Below are positions 25,758-35,772 of a stretch of 64,000 nucleotides of DNA, in pieces. The stretch spans positions 1 through 64,000 of the forward strand of contig NZ_JALHRX010000018.1 in the NCBI RefSeq assembly GCF_023952475.1, read 5' to 3'. This stretch comes from Cupriavidus sp. WGlv3. Its GTDB lineage: Bacteria > Pseudomonadota > Gammaproteobacteria > Burkholderiales > Burkholderiaceae. Under the pieces are notes generated by a model. That model was not told the origin of the DNA. It was given only the letters and a program-made list of their open reading frames with translations, and made no database searches. How positions within the stretch are numbered: position 1 is the first letter of the stretch; each line of letters starts with the position of its first letter. The position numbers and the translations under genes were made by a program.

Positions 25758-26129
25758 ATGATGCTGCGCTATCTCACAATCGGCCTGGCCGTCGCCTGCG
25801 CCTTCGGCACGGTGCACGCCCAGACCGCGGGCAAGGCCGACCAGTTCAGTCCGTACACCGACGGTGCCAAGCAGGACAAGTTCAGTACCTACACCGATGG
25901 GGCCAGGCAGGACAAGTTCAGCCCCTACACCGACGGCGCAAAAAGCGACAACGTGACCGCGCTGAACCCGGGCGCCAGGCCCGACCAGATGGAGCCGATC
26001 CAGGGCGGGGCGCAGAAGTCGTTCGACTCGTTCAGCCAGGGCGGCATGAACAGCGGCAAGTTCGATCCTTATTCCGAAGGCGCCAAGAGCGGCAAGTTCG
26101 ATCCCTACAGCGAAGGCGCCAAAAAGTAA
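25758..26129 (+). CDS. Secreted protein made of eight 12-residue repeats
   Basis: A 123-residue protein. A signal peptide (MMLRYLTIGLAVACAFGTVHA) and six further residues are followed by exactly eight 12-residue units filling residues 28-123. Units 1-3 and 7-8 follow D/G-K-F-S/D-P-Y-T/S-D/E-G-A-K-Q/S, for example DKFSPYTDGAKS and GKFDPYSEGAKS; units 4-6 have diverged but keep the G-A/G pair. It has no Cys, is hydrophilic and is probably periplasmic. The ATG follows AGAGGAGATCCC. I do not recognise a named family. Confidence 0.75.
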   Translation: MMLRYLTIGLAVACAFGTVHAQTAGKADQFSPYTDGAKQDKFSTYTDGARQDKFSPYTDGAKSDNVTALNPGARPDQMEPIQGGAQKSFDSFSQGGMNSGKFDPYSEGAKSGKFDPYSEGAKK

Positions 26130-26457
26130 CAGTGTATTAAAGGGGCCGGACGCGTTCCGGCCCGCATCGGTGCGCGACCGGGGCTGCCGAGCGGGGCTGA
26201 CCGTGCCGAGGCTCGCGGCGATGTGACCTGATCGCCCGCAAAGCCATGCGTGGAGCGGCTTTCGGGCTACCTGGCCAACATTTTGTTTCAAACCTTGCGT
26301 GATCGAAACGTGACTTTTGCGTCTCGAATTGCTATGGTTTATTGCGCATCGCAACACACCGGACATGGTGCCCCGCGGGCAACCTGCCCCGCGTCTGGGC
26401 CTCGCCACTCGGCGCCGGGCTTATCTCTTGCCGTGTCCTTCATCGTACAGGCCGCCG
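26130..26457. other. Gene-free stretch upstream of opgG
   Basis: 328 bp without a supported gene. A stem-loop (GGGCCGGA / TCCGGCCC, 26143-26163) right after the repeat-protein gene could end its message but has no T-run. The A/T-richer part around 26280-26345 probably holds the opgG promoter, but no clear -35/-10 pair stands out. Confidence 0.5.
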
Positions 26458-28095
26458 ATGCCGGCCACTCCGATTCAACCGCTCACCCTGGCATACATGT
26501 CACAGATCGCCACGCCACGAATAGCCGTACCGTTTACCTTGCCCGCTGCCGGGCCGGGGGCGCGCCGCCGCGCCGCGCGCGCCGGAGCGCGCATCGCGGC
26601 CTGGCTCGGCGGCGGGGCGCTGGCGCTGTGTGCGATGGCGGCCCATGCGTTCGACTTCGACACCGTCGCGTCGCGCGCGCGCCAGCTGGCGGCGTCGCCC
26701 TACAAGGCGCCGGCACAGAACCTGCCGCGCGAATTGCGCGAACTGACCTACGAGCGCTACCGCGAGATCGAATACAAGCCCGAGCGCTTTGCCTGGCGCG
26801 GCACGCGTTCGCCGTTCGAGCTGTCGTTCTTCCACGAGGGCATGGTGTTCGACCAGCCCGTGCGCATCCATGAAGTGGTGGGCAACAGCGTGCGCGAATT
26901 CCGCTTCGACCCCTCCGCGTTCAACTACGGCCCGCACAAGGTCGATGCCGCCAAGCTGAAAGGGCTGGGCTACGCCGGCTTCCGCATCCTGTATCCGCTG
27001 AACCAGGGCAAGCGCAAGGACGAACTGGCGTCGTTCCTCGGCGCCAGCTACTTCCGCGCACTCGGCAAGGACCAGTGGTACGGGCTCTCGGCGCGCGGGC
27101 TGGCGGTGGATACCGCGCTCAACTCGGGCGAGGAATTCCCGCGCTTCGTCGAATACTGGATCGAACGCCCTGGCGCCAATGCCAAGGAAATCACCATCTA
27201 TGCGCTGATGGATTCGCGCCGCATGAGCGGGGCGTACCGCTTCACCATCAAGCCCGGCGCGGAGACCGCGATGGAGGTCAAGTCGCGCCTCTACCTGCGC
27301 GAGAACGTGACCAAGCTTGGCCTGGCGCCGCTGACCAGCATGTATTTGTTCGGCGAGAACCAGCCGGCGCCGGCGCAGGATTTCCGGCCGGAGGTGCATG
27401 ACTCGGACGGCCTGTCGATCCACCTCGGCACCGGCGAATGGGTCTGGCGTCCGCTGGTCAATCCCAAGCGGCTGCTGGTGACGTCGTTTGCCGCGACCAA
27501 TCCGCAGGGCTTCGGGCTGATGCAGCGCGACCGCAGCTTCAACAGCTATCAGGAGATCGGCGCGTGGTATGAGCGCCGGCCCAGCGGCTGGGTGCAGCCG
27601 CGCGGCAACTGGGGCTCGGGCCGGGTGGAACTGGTGCAGATCCCGACGCCGGACGAGACCAATGACAACATCGTCGCGTACTGGGTGCCCGACAACCCGC
27701 CCAAGCCGAAGCAGGCCTTCGACTATGAGTACCGCCTGCTGTGGCAGAAGGATGGCGAACAAGAGCCGCCGCTGTCGTGGGTGACCCAGACCCGCATGGG
27801 CCAGGGCCAGACCCGCAGCAAGGAGGACACGAGCTTTTCGCTGGTGGTGGACTTCGAAGGCCCCGCCTTCCGCAGGCTGCCGGCGGACGTGCGCATCGAC
27901 CCGGTGGTTTCGGCCGATGCCAACGGCGAGCTGTTGAAGACGTCGGTGCAGCGCAATGACGCGACCGGCGGCTGGCGCATGACCATGCTGATGCGCCGCA
28001 AGGACGAAACCAAGCCGGTAGAGTTGCGCGGCTATCTTCGCAACGGCAATACAACCCTGTCCGAGACGTGGAGCTACATCTTACCCCCCGCCTAA
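26458..28095 (+). CDS. opgG: Periplasmic glucan biosynthesis protein OpgG (MdoG)
   Basis: About 545 residues with a signal peptide whose core is [18 protein letters not shown], cleaved before [14 protein letters not shown]. Typical OpgG stretches follow: [59 protein letters not shown], and [13 protein letters not shown]-like residues at the end. OpgG works in the periplasm with OpgH to make osmoregulated periplasmic glucans. Start at 26458 chosen for its AGG spacing; ATG 26497 is an alternative. Its last 28 bp overlap opgH. Confidence 0.92.
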   Translation: MPATPIQPLTLAYMSQIATPRIAVPFTLPAAGPGARRRAARAGARIAAWLGGGALALCAMAAHAFDFDTVASRARQLAASPYKAPAQNLPRELRELTYERYREIEYKPERFAWRGTRSPFELSFFHEGMVFDQPVRIHEVVGNSVREFRFDPSAFNYGPHKVDAAKLKGLGYAGFRILYPLNQGKRKDELASFLGASYFRALGKDQWYGLSARGLAVDTALNSGEEFPRFVEYWIERPGANAKEITIYALMDSRRMSGAYRFTIKPGAETAMEVKSRLYLRENVTKLGLAPLTSMYLFGENQPAPAQDFRPEVHDSDGLSIHLGTGEWVWRPLVNPKRLLVTSFAATNPQGFGLMQRDRSFNSYQEIGAWYERRPSGWVQPRGNWGSGRVELVQIPTPDETNDNIVAYWVPDNPPKPKQAFDYEYRLLWQKDGEQEPPLSWVTQTRMGQGQTRSKEDTSFSLVVDFEGPAFRRLPADVRIDPVVSADANGELLKTSVQRNDATGGWRMTMLMRRKDETKPVELRGYLRNGNTTLSETWSYILPPA

Positions 28096-30692
28096 AGCAG
28101 CGACCGGCCCAGGCGGCGGCATGCGAGCGCTATCTCGACCGCCTGCCCGTATCGCCTGAAGTGCGCAGCGAACTGCTGGCCGACAGCGCCAGCATGGCCG
28201 CCACGGCGGCACCCGCCACGCCGCTGGCTTCGGTGACCCCGGTGATCCCGGTCACGACCGATGGCCGCGACGCGCAGGAGGCGATCACGCACCTGCAGTC
28301 GCGCCTGGCCGGCAAGGAAGCGCCGCCGGCGCACGGCAGCAGCGCCTATGCCTCGGTGCCGCGGCGCTTCGCCATGGCCTACGGCAATCCGCAGGCCGGC
28401 GGCGCGCCGCTGCTGCGCCGCCGTGAAGACGGCACCGTGAAGGCCGACACCGGCCCCGCGCCCGAGCGCAGCTCGATGGTGCCGCGCCAGTGGCCGCCGC
28501 ATATCGTCACCGGCTGGCTGCGCAACACCTGGCGCCGCATGCTCGGGCGCCCGCCGGTGCCCGAGACCTGGGACACCCTGCACGATGGCCCCGACGCCGA
28601 AGGCAAATGGCATCCCGCCGGCTCGCACCGGCGCTGGGTGCTGCTGGCACTGGTCGCGGTCCAGACCGTGCTGGCCACGTATTTCATGACCAACGTGCTG
28701 CCGTACCACGGCGCCGATCCGCTCGAGATTGCCATCCTGGTGCTGTTCGCCATCCTGTTCTCATGGGTGTCGGCCGGCTTCTGGACCGCGATGATGGGCT
28801 TCCTGGTCCTGGCCAAGGGCGGCGACAAGCATCTGATCTCGCGCTCGGCGGTGCCGGACCGGCCCGACGCGCCGATCGCGGCCGAGGCGCGCACCGCGAT
28901 CATCATGCCGATCTGCAATGAAGACGTGACCCGCGTCTTCGCGGGCTTGCGCGCCACCTATGAATCGCTGTCGCGCACGCCGCATCTGTCCAACTTCGAT
29001 TTCATCGTGCTGTCGGACAGCGGCAATCCGGACCTGCGCACCGCCGAGCACGATGCCTGGATGGAACTGTGCCGCGCCGTCGGCGGCTTCGGCCGCATCT
29101 TCTACCGCTGGCGCCGCCACCGCGTGAAGCGCAAGACCGGCAACGTGGCCGATTTCTGCCGCCGCTGGGGCAGCAAGTACCGCTACATGGTGGTGCTCGA
29201 TGCCGACAGCGTGATGAGCGGCGACTGCCTGGCCACGCTGGTGCGGCTGATGGAAGCCAACCCCGGCGCCGGCATCATCCAGACCGCGCCGCTGGCGGTG
29301 GGCCGCGAAACGCTGTATGCACGCGTGCAGCAGTTCGCCACCCGCGTGTACGGACCGCTGTTCACCGCCGGGCTGCATTACTGGCAGCTGGGCGAGTCGC
29401 ACTACTGGGGCCACAACGCCATCATCCGCGTCAAGCCGTTCATCGAACACTGCGCGCTGGCGCCGCTGCCGGGCCGCGGCCCGCTGTCGGGCGAGATCCT
29501 GTCGCACGACTTTGTCGAGGCCGCGCTGATGCGCCGTGCCGGCTGGGGCGTGTGGATTGCCTACGACCTCGAGGGCTCGTACGAAGAACTGCCGCCCAAC
29601 CTGCTCGACGAGGTCAAGCGCGACCGCCGCTGGTGCCAGGGCAACCTGATGAACTTCCGGCTGTGGCTCAAGCAGGGCTTCCACGTGGTGCACCGCGCGG
29701 TGTTCCTGACCGGGATCATGGCGTATCTGTCGGCGCCGCTGTGGCTGCTGTTCCTGCTGCTGTCGACGGCGATGCTGGCCAAGCACGCGCTGGTGCCGCC
29801 GGAGTACTTCACGCAGCAATACCAGCTGTTCCCGACCTGGCCCGAGTGGCATCCGGAAAAGGCCCTGGCGCTGTTCTCGGCCACGGCCACGCTGCTGTTC
29901 CTGCCCAAGCTCGCCAGCGTGGCGCTGCTGATGAAGCAGGCGCGGCGCTACGGCGGCGCGGTGCAGCTCTTTGCCAGCATGCTGATCGAGGTGCTGCTGT
30001 CCGCGCTGCTGGCGCCCACGCGCATGCTGTTCCATACCAAGTTCGTGGTCGCCGCGTACAGCGGCTGGGGCATCTCGTGGAAATCGCCGCCGCGTGAAGA
30101 CGCCGAGACCACCTGGGGCGAAGCGTTCCGCCGTCACGGCTGGCATACCGCGCTGGGGCTGGCGTGGGGTGGGCTGGTGTACTGGCTGAACCCGTCCTAC
30201 GTGCTGTGGCTGCTGCCGATTGTCGGCTCGCTGGCGCTGTCGATCCCGCTGTCGGTGATGCTGTCGCGGGTCTCGCTGGGTCGCGCTTCGCGCAACGCGG
30301 GTTTGTTCATGATCCCGGAAGAAACGCTGGTGCCGCGCGAGATCGTCGAAACGCAGCAGCATGTCGAAAACGCCGCCGAAACGCCCAACTTCGTCGACGC
30401 CGTGGTGGACCCGGTCACCAACGCGCTGATGTGCGCCACCGCGACGCCACGCGTGGCGCAGCCGGAATCGGCGCGCAAGCGCCACGAGAGCCTGATCGAG
30501 CATGCCCTGACGCACGGGCCGCGCGCGCTCACGCCGGCGCAGAAGCACGTGCTGCTAGGCAATCCGTTCGCGCTGGCGCGCCTGCATGAACTGGTGTGGG
30601 GCTCGCCGCTGGCCGACGCCGGCTGGAAGGATACGCGCATGCTGGTACGGCGCGCCGCCAACGTGGTGCCGCTGCGCCCGCGCGCGGCATGA
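28068..30692 (+). CDS. opgH: Glucan biosynthesis glucosyltransferase OpgH (MdoH)
   Basis: An 874-residue inner-membrane GT2 glucosyltransferase. An N-terminal cytosolic part ([16 protein letters not shown]) leads to two helices near 185-255, the catalytic domain with VLDADS (DxD), [18 protein letters not shown] and DRRWCQGN (the RW motif), then several C-terminal helices. It polymerises UDP-glucose into beta-glucan and exports it. The start is GTG inside the end of opgG, giving a 28-bp overlap and likely coupling. A bidirectional terminator follows. Confidence 0.93.
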   Translation: MELHLTPRLKQRPAQAAACERYLDRLPVSPEVRSELLADSASMAATAAPATPLASVTPVIPVTTDGRDAQEAITHLQSRLAGKEAPPAHGSSAYASVPRRFAMAYGNPQAGGAPLLRRREDGTVKADTGPAPERSSMVPRQWPPHIVTGWLRNTWRRMLGRPPVPETWDTLHDGPDAEGKWHPAGSHRRWVLLALVAVQTVLATYFMTNVLPYHGADPLEIAILVLFAILFSWVSAGFWTAMMGFLVLAKGGDKHLISRSAVPDRPDAPIAAEARTAIIMPICNEDVTRVFAGLRATYESLSRTPHLSNFDFIVLSDSGNPDLRTAEHDAWMELCRAVGGFGRIFYRWRRHRVKRKTGNVADFCRRWGSKYRYMVVLDADSVMSGDCLATLVRLMEANPGAGIIQTAPLAVGRETLYARVQQFATRVYGPLFTAGLHYWQLGESHYWGHNAIIRVKPFIEHCALAPLPGRGPLSGEILSHDFVEAALMRRAGWGVWIAYDLEGSYEELPPNLLDEVKRDRRWCQGNLMNFRLWLKQGFHVVHRAVFLTGIMAYLSAPLWLLFLLLSTAMLAKHALVPPEYFTQQYQLFPTWPEWHPEKALALFSATATLLFLPKLASVALLMKQARRYGGAVQLFASMLIEVLLSALLAPTRMLFHTKFVVAAYSGWGISWKSPPREDAETTWGEAFRRHGWHTALGLAWGGLVYWLNPSYVLWLLPIVGSLALSIPLSVMLSRVSLGRASRNAGLFMIPEETLVPREIVETQQHVENAAETPNFVDAVVDPVTNALMCATATPRVAQPESARKRHESLIEHALTHGPRALTPAQKHVLLGNPFALARLHELVWGSPLADAGWKDTRMLVRRAANVVPLRPRAA

Positions 30693-30709
30693 GGCGTGTT
30701 GCCTGAAGC

Positions 30710-30739
30710 AAAAACGGCCCGCATCAGCGGGCCGTTTTT
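30710..30739. terminator. Bidirectional Rho-independent terminator
   Basis: AAAAACGGCCCGC-atca-GCGGGCCGTTTTT: 13-bp perfect arms with a 4-nt loop and five-base A/T ends on both sides. It ends opgGH (plus) and the convergent secreted-protein gene (minus). Confidence 0.88.
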
Positions 30740-30759
30740 GTTGGTACTGGCGCGCGCGG

Positions 30760-31347
30760 TCAGCGCAACGCAGCGCTGCAGATCGGCCCGTTGATATAGA
30801 CGTCGCCGATGCGGCGCTCGCCGCGGTCCTTGCGCGTCATGTAGCGGAACAACATGCTGACGCCCAGCTTGGTCAGGATCTCGACATCGCGGTTGGCGCA
30901 GATATTACGCTGCAGCGGCGCGGCGTAGTTGACCTCGAAACTGGCCAGGTCCAGCATCGGCCCGCGATAGTTGGTCAGTTCCAGCTGGAACAATACGTGT
31001 TTGCCCGGGACCGACTGGCAGCGGCGCAGGCGGGTCTCGCCGTCGATCTCGATCGGCAGGGCATCGTTCAGTTGCCGGCAGGCGCGCGCCAGTACGTTGT
31101 CAGGGCGGGTGGCATTGCGCAGCAGTTCCGGCACGCCGGCCGCGCCGGTGTTCTGGCCGGTGGCCGCGCCCTTGAGCATGCGCGCCACCGGGTCGGCTTC
31201 ATCGGGCGCGGGAACCAGCAATGGGACGCTGGCACTGCGCAACTGCGCCGGTGCCGCCCTGGCCGTCTGGGGCAGCGGCAGCAGCAGCACGACCGCGAGT
31301 ATGGCAGTGCCTAGCGAAGCGGAAAGCGGCGTTTGTCGTATTCTCAT
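30760..31347 (-). CDS. Hypothetical secreted protein
   Basis: A 195-residue protein with a signal peptide (LGTAILAVVLLLPLPQTARA, cleavage about ARA-APAQL). The mature part has three or four Cys (ARACRQLND, LRRCQSVPG, QRNICANRD, NGPICSAAL) that could pair in the periplasm, and a C-terminal piece LTKLGVSMLFRYMTRKDRG. I do not recognise the family. It stands alone, convergent with opgH and divergent from the MFS gene. Confidence 0.7.
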   Translation of the reverse strand: MRIRQTPLSASLGTAILAVVLLLPLPQTARAAPAQLRSASVPLLVPAPDEADPVARMLKGAATGQNTGAAGVPELLRNATRPDNVLARACRQLNDALPIEIDGETRLRRCQSVPGKHVLFQLELTNYRGPMLDLASFEVNYAAPLQRNICANRDVEILTKLGVSMLFRYMTRKDRGERRIGDVYINGPICSAALR

Positions 31348-31735
31348 GCAGGCTAATGTTGCGGGGACCTGTACTGTCGTCCCTCTCTGCGAGGCCGACG
31401 GCGAGTCTTACGCCGACAGGCTGGCATTGTACCCTCCACCCCGGCGCGCATGAAAGTCGCGCCCCGCAAGGGTCGTAGCGATGCCGCCATCCAAGGCCCA
31501 TGGACAACGGGGCCTGACACCACTATTCACCAATCCTGCCTGGTTTGCCAGCTTTGCCGGACCCGACTTGGCGATGAAATCTGGCAGGCCGGTTTTTCTT
31601 CTCCATCGGCCGCAGGGCAAGTCCTCGGGTTCGCGGCTGCATTGGTTATGTTGTGCAACAATTGCGTCTTTCGACGGGGCTGCCGGTGCCGCACGGCCGC
31701 GCACGACAGCGCCATCGCCCTCGGATACTGTCCCC
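31348..31735. other. Gene-free stretch with terminator-like stem and TGTTGTGCAACA
   Basis: 388 bp between divergent genes. It contains a long stem (GGTTTGCCAG with CTGGCAGGCC, two G-U pairs, 29-nt loop) ended by GGTTTTT near 31600, which looks like a weak plus-strand terminator with no gene before it. TGTTGTGCAACA at 31649-31660 is the exact reverse complement of a 12-mer at 21483-21494. Confidence 0.45.
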
Positions 31736-32959
31736 ATGCCTCATTCCCCAAGCGCCGCGCCGACGCCGCGTTTCCCTGCCTGGCTGCTGATCTGCGGCTC
31801 GCTGATGGCGATCGCGCCGCTGTCGATCGACATGTACCTGCCGAGTTTCCCGACGCTGGCGGGCGACCTGGGCGTCGACATCGGGCAGGTCCAGCTGACG
31901 CTGGGCACCTTCCTGATCGGGCTGGCGATCGGGCAGGCCTTCTATGGTCCCTTCAGCGACCGCTTTGGGCGCAAGCCGCCGCTCTATGTCGGGCTATGCC
32001 TCTACGTCATCGCCGCGGTGGGCTGCGCGCTGGCGCGCAACGTGGAATCGCTGATGCTATGGCGCTTCCTGCAGGCACTGGGGGGCTGCGCCGGCATGGT
32101 GATGGCCCGGGCGGTGATCCGCGACCGGCTCGAGGCGCATGAATCGGCGCGGGCGTTTTCCTCGCTGATGCTGGTGATGGGGGTGGCGCCGATCCTGGCG
32201 CCGATCATCGGCGGCGCGGTGCTGACCGTATCGGGCTGGCGCGCCATCTTCTGGGTGCTGGCGGGGGCCGGCCTGCTGATCCTGCTGCTGGTCCACCTGC
32301 GCATGGAGGAATCGCTGGACCGCGGCCATGTGGCGCCGCTGCGGCTCGGCACCGTGGCCCGCAGCTACGCGGAACTGCTGCGCGACCGGGAATTCCTGGG
32401 TTATTCGCTGTCGGCCGGCTTCGGCTCGGCGGGCATGTTTGCGTATATCTCGGGCTCGCCCTTTGTGCTGATCGAACTGCACGGCATCGCGCCGTCGCAC
32501 TATGGCTTTGTGTTCGGCGCCAATGCGTTCGGGCTGATCACGATGTCGCAGCTCAATGCCCGGCTGGTGCGCGGGCGTTCGCTCGACCAGGTGCTGGGGG
32601 CCACGCTGCTGGCGGCGCTGGCCGCGGGGCTGGTGCTGGCGCTGGCCGCGCTGGCGGGGATGGCGGTGCTGCCGGTGCTGCTGGGCGGTTTCTTCGTGTT
32701 TATCGGTGCGCTGGGCTGCGTCTCGCCGAATGCCTCGGCGCTGGCGCTGGCGCACCAGGGGCATCGCGCCGGCACGGCTTCGGCGCTGATGGGCACGTTG
32801 CAGTTTTCGCTCGGCACGCTCGGCGGCGCGGCGGTCAGCGTGTGGCGCGACGGCAGCGCGCTGCCGCTGGGCGTAGTGATGGCGGCCTGCGGCGCCGGCG
32901 CGGTGCTGATGCGCCATTACGGGCGCTCGGGCGCACGCGCGCGCCCGACCACTCACTGA
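31736..32959 (+). CDS. Bcr/CflA-family drug efflux MFS transporter
   Basis: A 407-residue MFS protein of the DHA1 Bcr/CflA branch with 12 predicted helices. Hallmarks are LSIDMYLPSFPTLAGDLG in helix 1, GPFSDRFGRKPPLYVGL (motif A), QALGGCAGMVMARAVIRDR in helix 4 and APIIGGAVLTVSGWRAIFWV in helix 5. Members export bicyclomycin, chloramphenicol or sulfonamides, and some export cysteine. The ATG at 31736 directly precedes the helix-1 region; no strong ribosome site is seen. Substrate not predictable. Confidence 0.85.
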   Translation: MPHSPSAAPTPRFPAWLLICGSLMAIAPLSIDMYLPSFPTLAGDLGVDIGQVQLTLGTFLIGLAIGQAFYGPFSDRFGRKPPLYVGLCLYVIAAVGCALARNVESLMLWRFLQALGGCAGMVMARAVIRDRLEAHESARAFSSLMLVMGVAPILAPIIGGAVLTVSGWRAIFWVLAGAGLLILLLVHLRMEESLDRGHVAPLRLGTVARSYAELLRDREFLGYSLSAGFGSAGMFAYISGSPFVLIELHGIAPSHYGFVFGANAFGLITMSQLNARLVRGRSLDQVLGATLLAALAAGLVLALAALAGMAVLPVLLGGFFVFIGALGCVSPNASALALAHQGHRAGTASALMGTLQFSLGTLGGAAVSVWRDGSALPLGVVMAACGAGAVLMRHYGRSGARARPTTH

Positions 32960-32977
32960 AACCGCCGCCGCGCCAGT

Positions 32978-33847
32978 TCAGGCAGCCTGCTGTGCCGCGG
33001 CTTGCTCCGCGGCGGCGTGCGGCACCCCAGCCTGTTGCACCACCACCATGTGCGCCGGCATCGGCGCGGCGTAGCCGGCCTGGCCGAAGCACTCGCGGAT
33101 GACGCGATTGGTGTCGAAATAGACTTGCCAGTAATGGTCGTTATGGCAATGGGGCCGCACCGCCAGCACCGGGCCGACCAGCGTGAACTCGAGGATTTCG
33201 ACGTCGACCGGCGGCTCGGCCAGCACGTTGGGGATCTCGGCGATACGGCTCTTCAGCAGCGCCACTGCCTCGGCCACGTCGGTGCTGCCGGCCAGCTGCG
33301 CTTTCAGTTCCACGCGCCGGAACGCATTGGCGGTGAAGTTCTGGATGGTGTCGCTGAAGATCTTGTTGTTGCCGATCACGGTCTGGACATTGTCCGGCGT
33401 ATCCAGCATGGTGGCGAACAGGCCGATTTCGCGCACGGTTCCGGTCACGCCGCCGATGGTGACGAAATCGCCCACCTTGAACGGCCGCAGTACCACCAGG
33501 AAGGCGCCGGCGGCGAAGTTTGCCATCAGCCCCGACCAAGCCATGCCGATGGCGACGCCGGCCGCGGCGATCAGCGCGGCAAAGGTGGTGGTCTGGATGC
33601 CGAAGTAGCCAAGGATGCCGATCACCAGCACGACGTTCAGCGTCACGGTGACGATGGAACCGACATAGCGCAGCAGCGTCGGATCGACCTTCTGCTTGCC
33701 GAGCGCGTTCTGAACCAGGCGCACGACAAAGTGGATCAGCCAGCGGCCAATGACCCAGAAGGCGAGGGCCGCGAGGATCTTGACGCCGAATTCGGTGGCG
33801 TAGGAGACCACCAGGGTCTTGAGGTTGTCGAAGGTAGAGGCGTCCAT
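32978..33847 (-). CDS. mscS: Small-conductance mechanosensitive channel (MscS)
   Basis: About 289 residues: three N-terminal helices, the pore helix TM3 (FAALIAAAGVAIGMAWSGLMANFAAGAFLVV, Ala/Gly packed) and the beta domain with RPFKVGDFVTIGGVTGTVREIGLF and VIGNNKIFSDTIQNF. It opens under membrane tension to release osmolytes. The ATG at 33847 has AAGGA 8 nt upstream; an ATG 6 bp earlier would be too close to it. The C-terminal Ala/Gln-rich tail is longer than usual. Convergent with the MFS gene. Confidence 0.92.
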   Translation of the reverse strand: MDASTFDNLKTLVVSYATEFGVKILAALAFWVIGRWLIHFVVRLVQNALGKQKVDPTLLRYVGSIVTVTLNVVLVIGILGYFGIQTTTFAALIAAAGVAIGMAWSGLMANFAAGAFLVVLRPFKVGDFVTIGGVTGTVREIGLFATMLDTPDNVQTVIGNNKIFSDTIQNFTANAFRRVELKAQLAGSTDVAEAVALLKSRIAEIPNVLAEPPVDVEILEFTLVGPVLAVRPHCHNDHYWQVYFDTNRVIRECFGQAGYAAPMPAHMVVVQQAGVPHAAAEQAAAQQAA

Positions 33848-34061
33848 CGGCATATTCCTTTCGTGTTGGTGTAACCGGGCAGCCGCCGACCCAACATCCC
33901 CCGAACCAGCCGGCTGCGGCGTGCGAGCCCCTGCGCGTTGCGCGCAATTCCCGGGCACGGCAATTATTGAGAGGCCGTGCGCGGAAGTGCAAGCAAATAA
34001 TTGTTAAGACAAGGCGCCTTGCACGGCTTGTCTGTTTATATCGGAATTGTGCTGGCGGGTA

Positions 34062-35264
34062 TTACCAGTTGGTTTCGCGCTCGGGGGTCGCGGAAATCCG
34101 GTGCAGCGTCAGGTCGGCGCCGTTGAACTCGCCCTCGGCGTCGAGGCGGATGCCCACCAGCCGCTTCAGCGTGCCATAGACCAGCGTGCCGCCGGCCAGC
34201 GCCACCACGATGCCAAGCAAGGTGCCGAGCAGCTGCGCGCCGAGCGACACCCCGCCAAGGCCGCCCAGCGCCTTCGCACCGAAGATGCCCGCGGCGATGC
34301 CGCCCCAGGCACCGCACAGCCCGTGCAGCGGCCACACGCCCAGTACATCGTCGATATGCCATTTGTTTTGCGCCAGCGTGAACATATAGACGAACAGCAC
34401 GCCGGCCACGGCACCGGTGACCAGCGCGCCCAGCGGATGCATCAGGTCCGAGCCCGCGCATACCGCCACCAGGCCGGCCAGCGGCCCGTTATAGACGAAG
34501 CCCGGATCGTTGCGTCCGGCCATCCAGGCGGCCAGCGTGCCGCCGGCCATCGCCATCAGCGAATTGATCGCCACCAGGCCGCTGATCTTGTCGACGGTCT
34601 GCGCGCTCATCACGTTGAAGCCGAACCAGCCCACCGCAAGAATCCAGGCGCCCAGCGCCAGGAACGGGATGTTCGAGGGCGGATGCGCGCTGATGCGGCC
34701 GTCCTTCTGGTAGCGGCCGCGGCGCGCCCCCAGCAGCAGCACCGCAGGCAGCGCAATCCATCCGCCCAGCGCGTGCACCACCACCGAACCGGCAAAGTCG
34801 TGGAAGGGCGCGCCGGCGACGCGCGCGATCCAGTCCTGCACGCCGTAGCGCTGATTCCACACCATGCCCTCGAAAAATGGGTAGACAAAGCCCACCAGCA
34901 CGAAGGTGGCGACCAGTTGCGGATTGAAACGCGAGCGTTCGGCAATACCGCCGGAGATAATCGCCGGAATGGCCGCGGCAAAGGTTGCCAGGAAAAAGAA
35001 CTTGACCAGTTCATAACCGTTCTTCTGGGCCAGCGTTTCGGCGCCGGAAAAGAACTGCACGCCGTAGGCGATGGTGTAGCCGATAAAGAAATAGGCGATG
35101 GTGGAGACCGCGAAATCCACCAGAATCTTTACCAGCGCATTGACCTGGTTTTTCTTGCGTACCGTGCCGAGTTCGAGGAACGCAAAGCCGGCGTGCATGG
35201 CCAGCACCATGATGGCGCCTAGCAGGATAAACAGCGCGTCGGTGCCGGTCTTCCAGTTGTCCAT
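34062..35264 (-). CDS. amtB: Ammonium transporter, Amt family
   Basis: A 400-residue channel with 11 helices. It contains FHDFAGSVVVHALGGWIAL (the Asp and first pore His), FNVMSAQTVDKISGLVAINS and HGLCGAWGGIAAGIFG (second pore His). It conducts ammonium across the inner membrane. GAGGT lies 4 nt before the ATG. No signal peptide and no neighbouring glnK gene, although PII-Amt pairing is usual, so it may be a second copy in the genome. The C-terminal tail still has the GxRLDAEGEFNGADL motif involved in regulation. Confidence 0.92.
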   Translation of the reverse strand: MDNWKTGTDALFILLGAIMVLAMHAGFAFLELGTVRKKNQVNALVKILVDFAVSTIAYFFIGYTIAYGVQFFSGAETLAQKNGYELVKFFFLATFAAAIPAIISGGIAERSRFNPQLVATFVLVGFVYPFFEGMVWNQRYGVQDWIARVAGAPFHDFAGSVVVHALGGWIALPAVLLLGARRGRYQKDGRISAHPPSNIPFLALGAWILAVGWFGFNVMSAQTVDKISGLVAINSLMAMAGGTLAAWMAGRNDPGFVYNGPLAGLVAVCAGSDLMHPLGALVTGAVAGVLFVYMFTLAQNKWHIDDVLGVWPLHGLCGAWGGIAAGIFGAKALGGLGGVSLGAQLLGTLLGIVVALAGGTLVYGTLKRLVGIRLDAEGEFNGADLTLHRISATPERETNW

Positions 35265-35614
35265 AGTGACCTCATGCTCAAAATGGGCGCACCAGTATGC
35301 AAAAAGCGTTCCACAGACCGCTGCATGCTGGTGCCGCTTGCACCGTGCCGGGTAAAAAGCCGCACCGGCATGCCGCACGCGGCCGATTCCCCGAGGCCCG
35401 GTGCCGTCGGGACGCTGCCGGCAGCAGGGCGCCTCTGCGCCAGAATGGAGCCGGCAAGGGGCGTCTGGCGATTCGTTGTGGTGCGGCGCCCCATTTGGGG
35501 GAATCTGTCCTATGCTGTTTAGCTTTGAGGGCACGATTGCGCGCGCCCGCTCCCGGCGCGGCTCCGGCCCGGCAAAAAGCGGCGCCTGGCAAGCGCGAAC
35601 AGCAGTGGAAATTG

Positions 35615-35655
35615 CCCGCTAACCGGCCTCAAGCAAGGATTTGCGGGTTTTTTTG
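35615..35655 (+). terminator. Terminator-like stem with eight T residues and no gene upstream
   Basis: CCCGC (35615-35619) and GCGGG (35643-35647) flank a 23-nt interior, followed by a run of eight T. On the plus strand no coding region precedes it, so it would end either a small RNA from the region after 35520 or stray transcription before HU. The 5-bp stem is weak. Confidence 0.4.
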
Positions 35656-35676
35656 TCGCATTGGTGCCACTGGGGA

Positions 35677-35706
35677 TTGCTCAACGCGCGAAGGGCAGAT
35701 TAGACT
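35677..35706 (+). promoter_or_regulatory. Probable HU promoter
   Basis: TTGCTC and TAGACT with an 18-bp spacer, 67 bp before the HU start codon. Plausible sigma70 hexamers, not tested. Confidence 0.4.
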
Positions 35707-35772
35707 GCGCCGATCGATGGCCTGCCGCGAGGCACGCACATCGGTGACGACGACCAACAAGGGAAATCAGCC

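Larger units (their letters stand above)
35265..35772. other. Gene-free stretch between amtB and HU
   Basis: 508 bp without a supported gene. It holds a weak plus-strand terminator-like stem at 35615-35655 and a probable HU promoter at 35677-35706. The 250 bp next to amtB show nothing I can name. Confidence 0.5.

Noticed and set aside
26143-26163. GGGCCGGA/TCCGGCCC stem as terminator of the repeat-protein gene
   Set aside because: No T-run on either strand; kept only as a note in the gap description.
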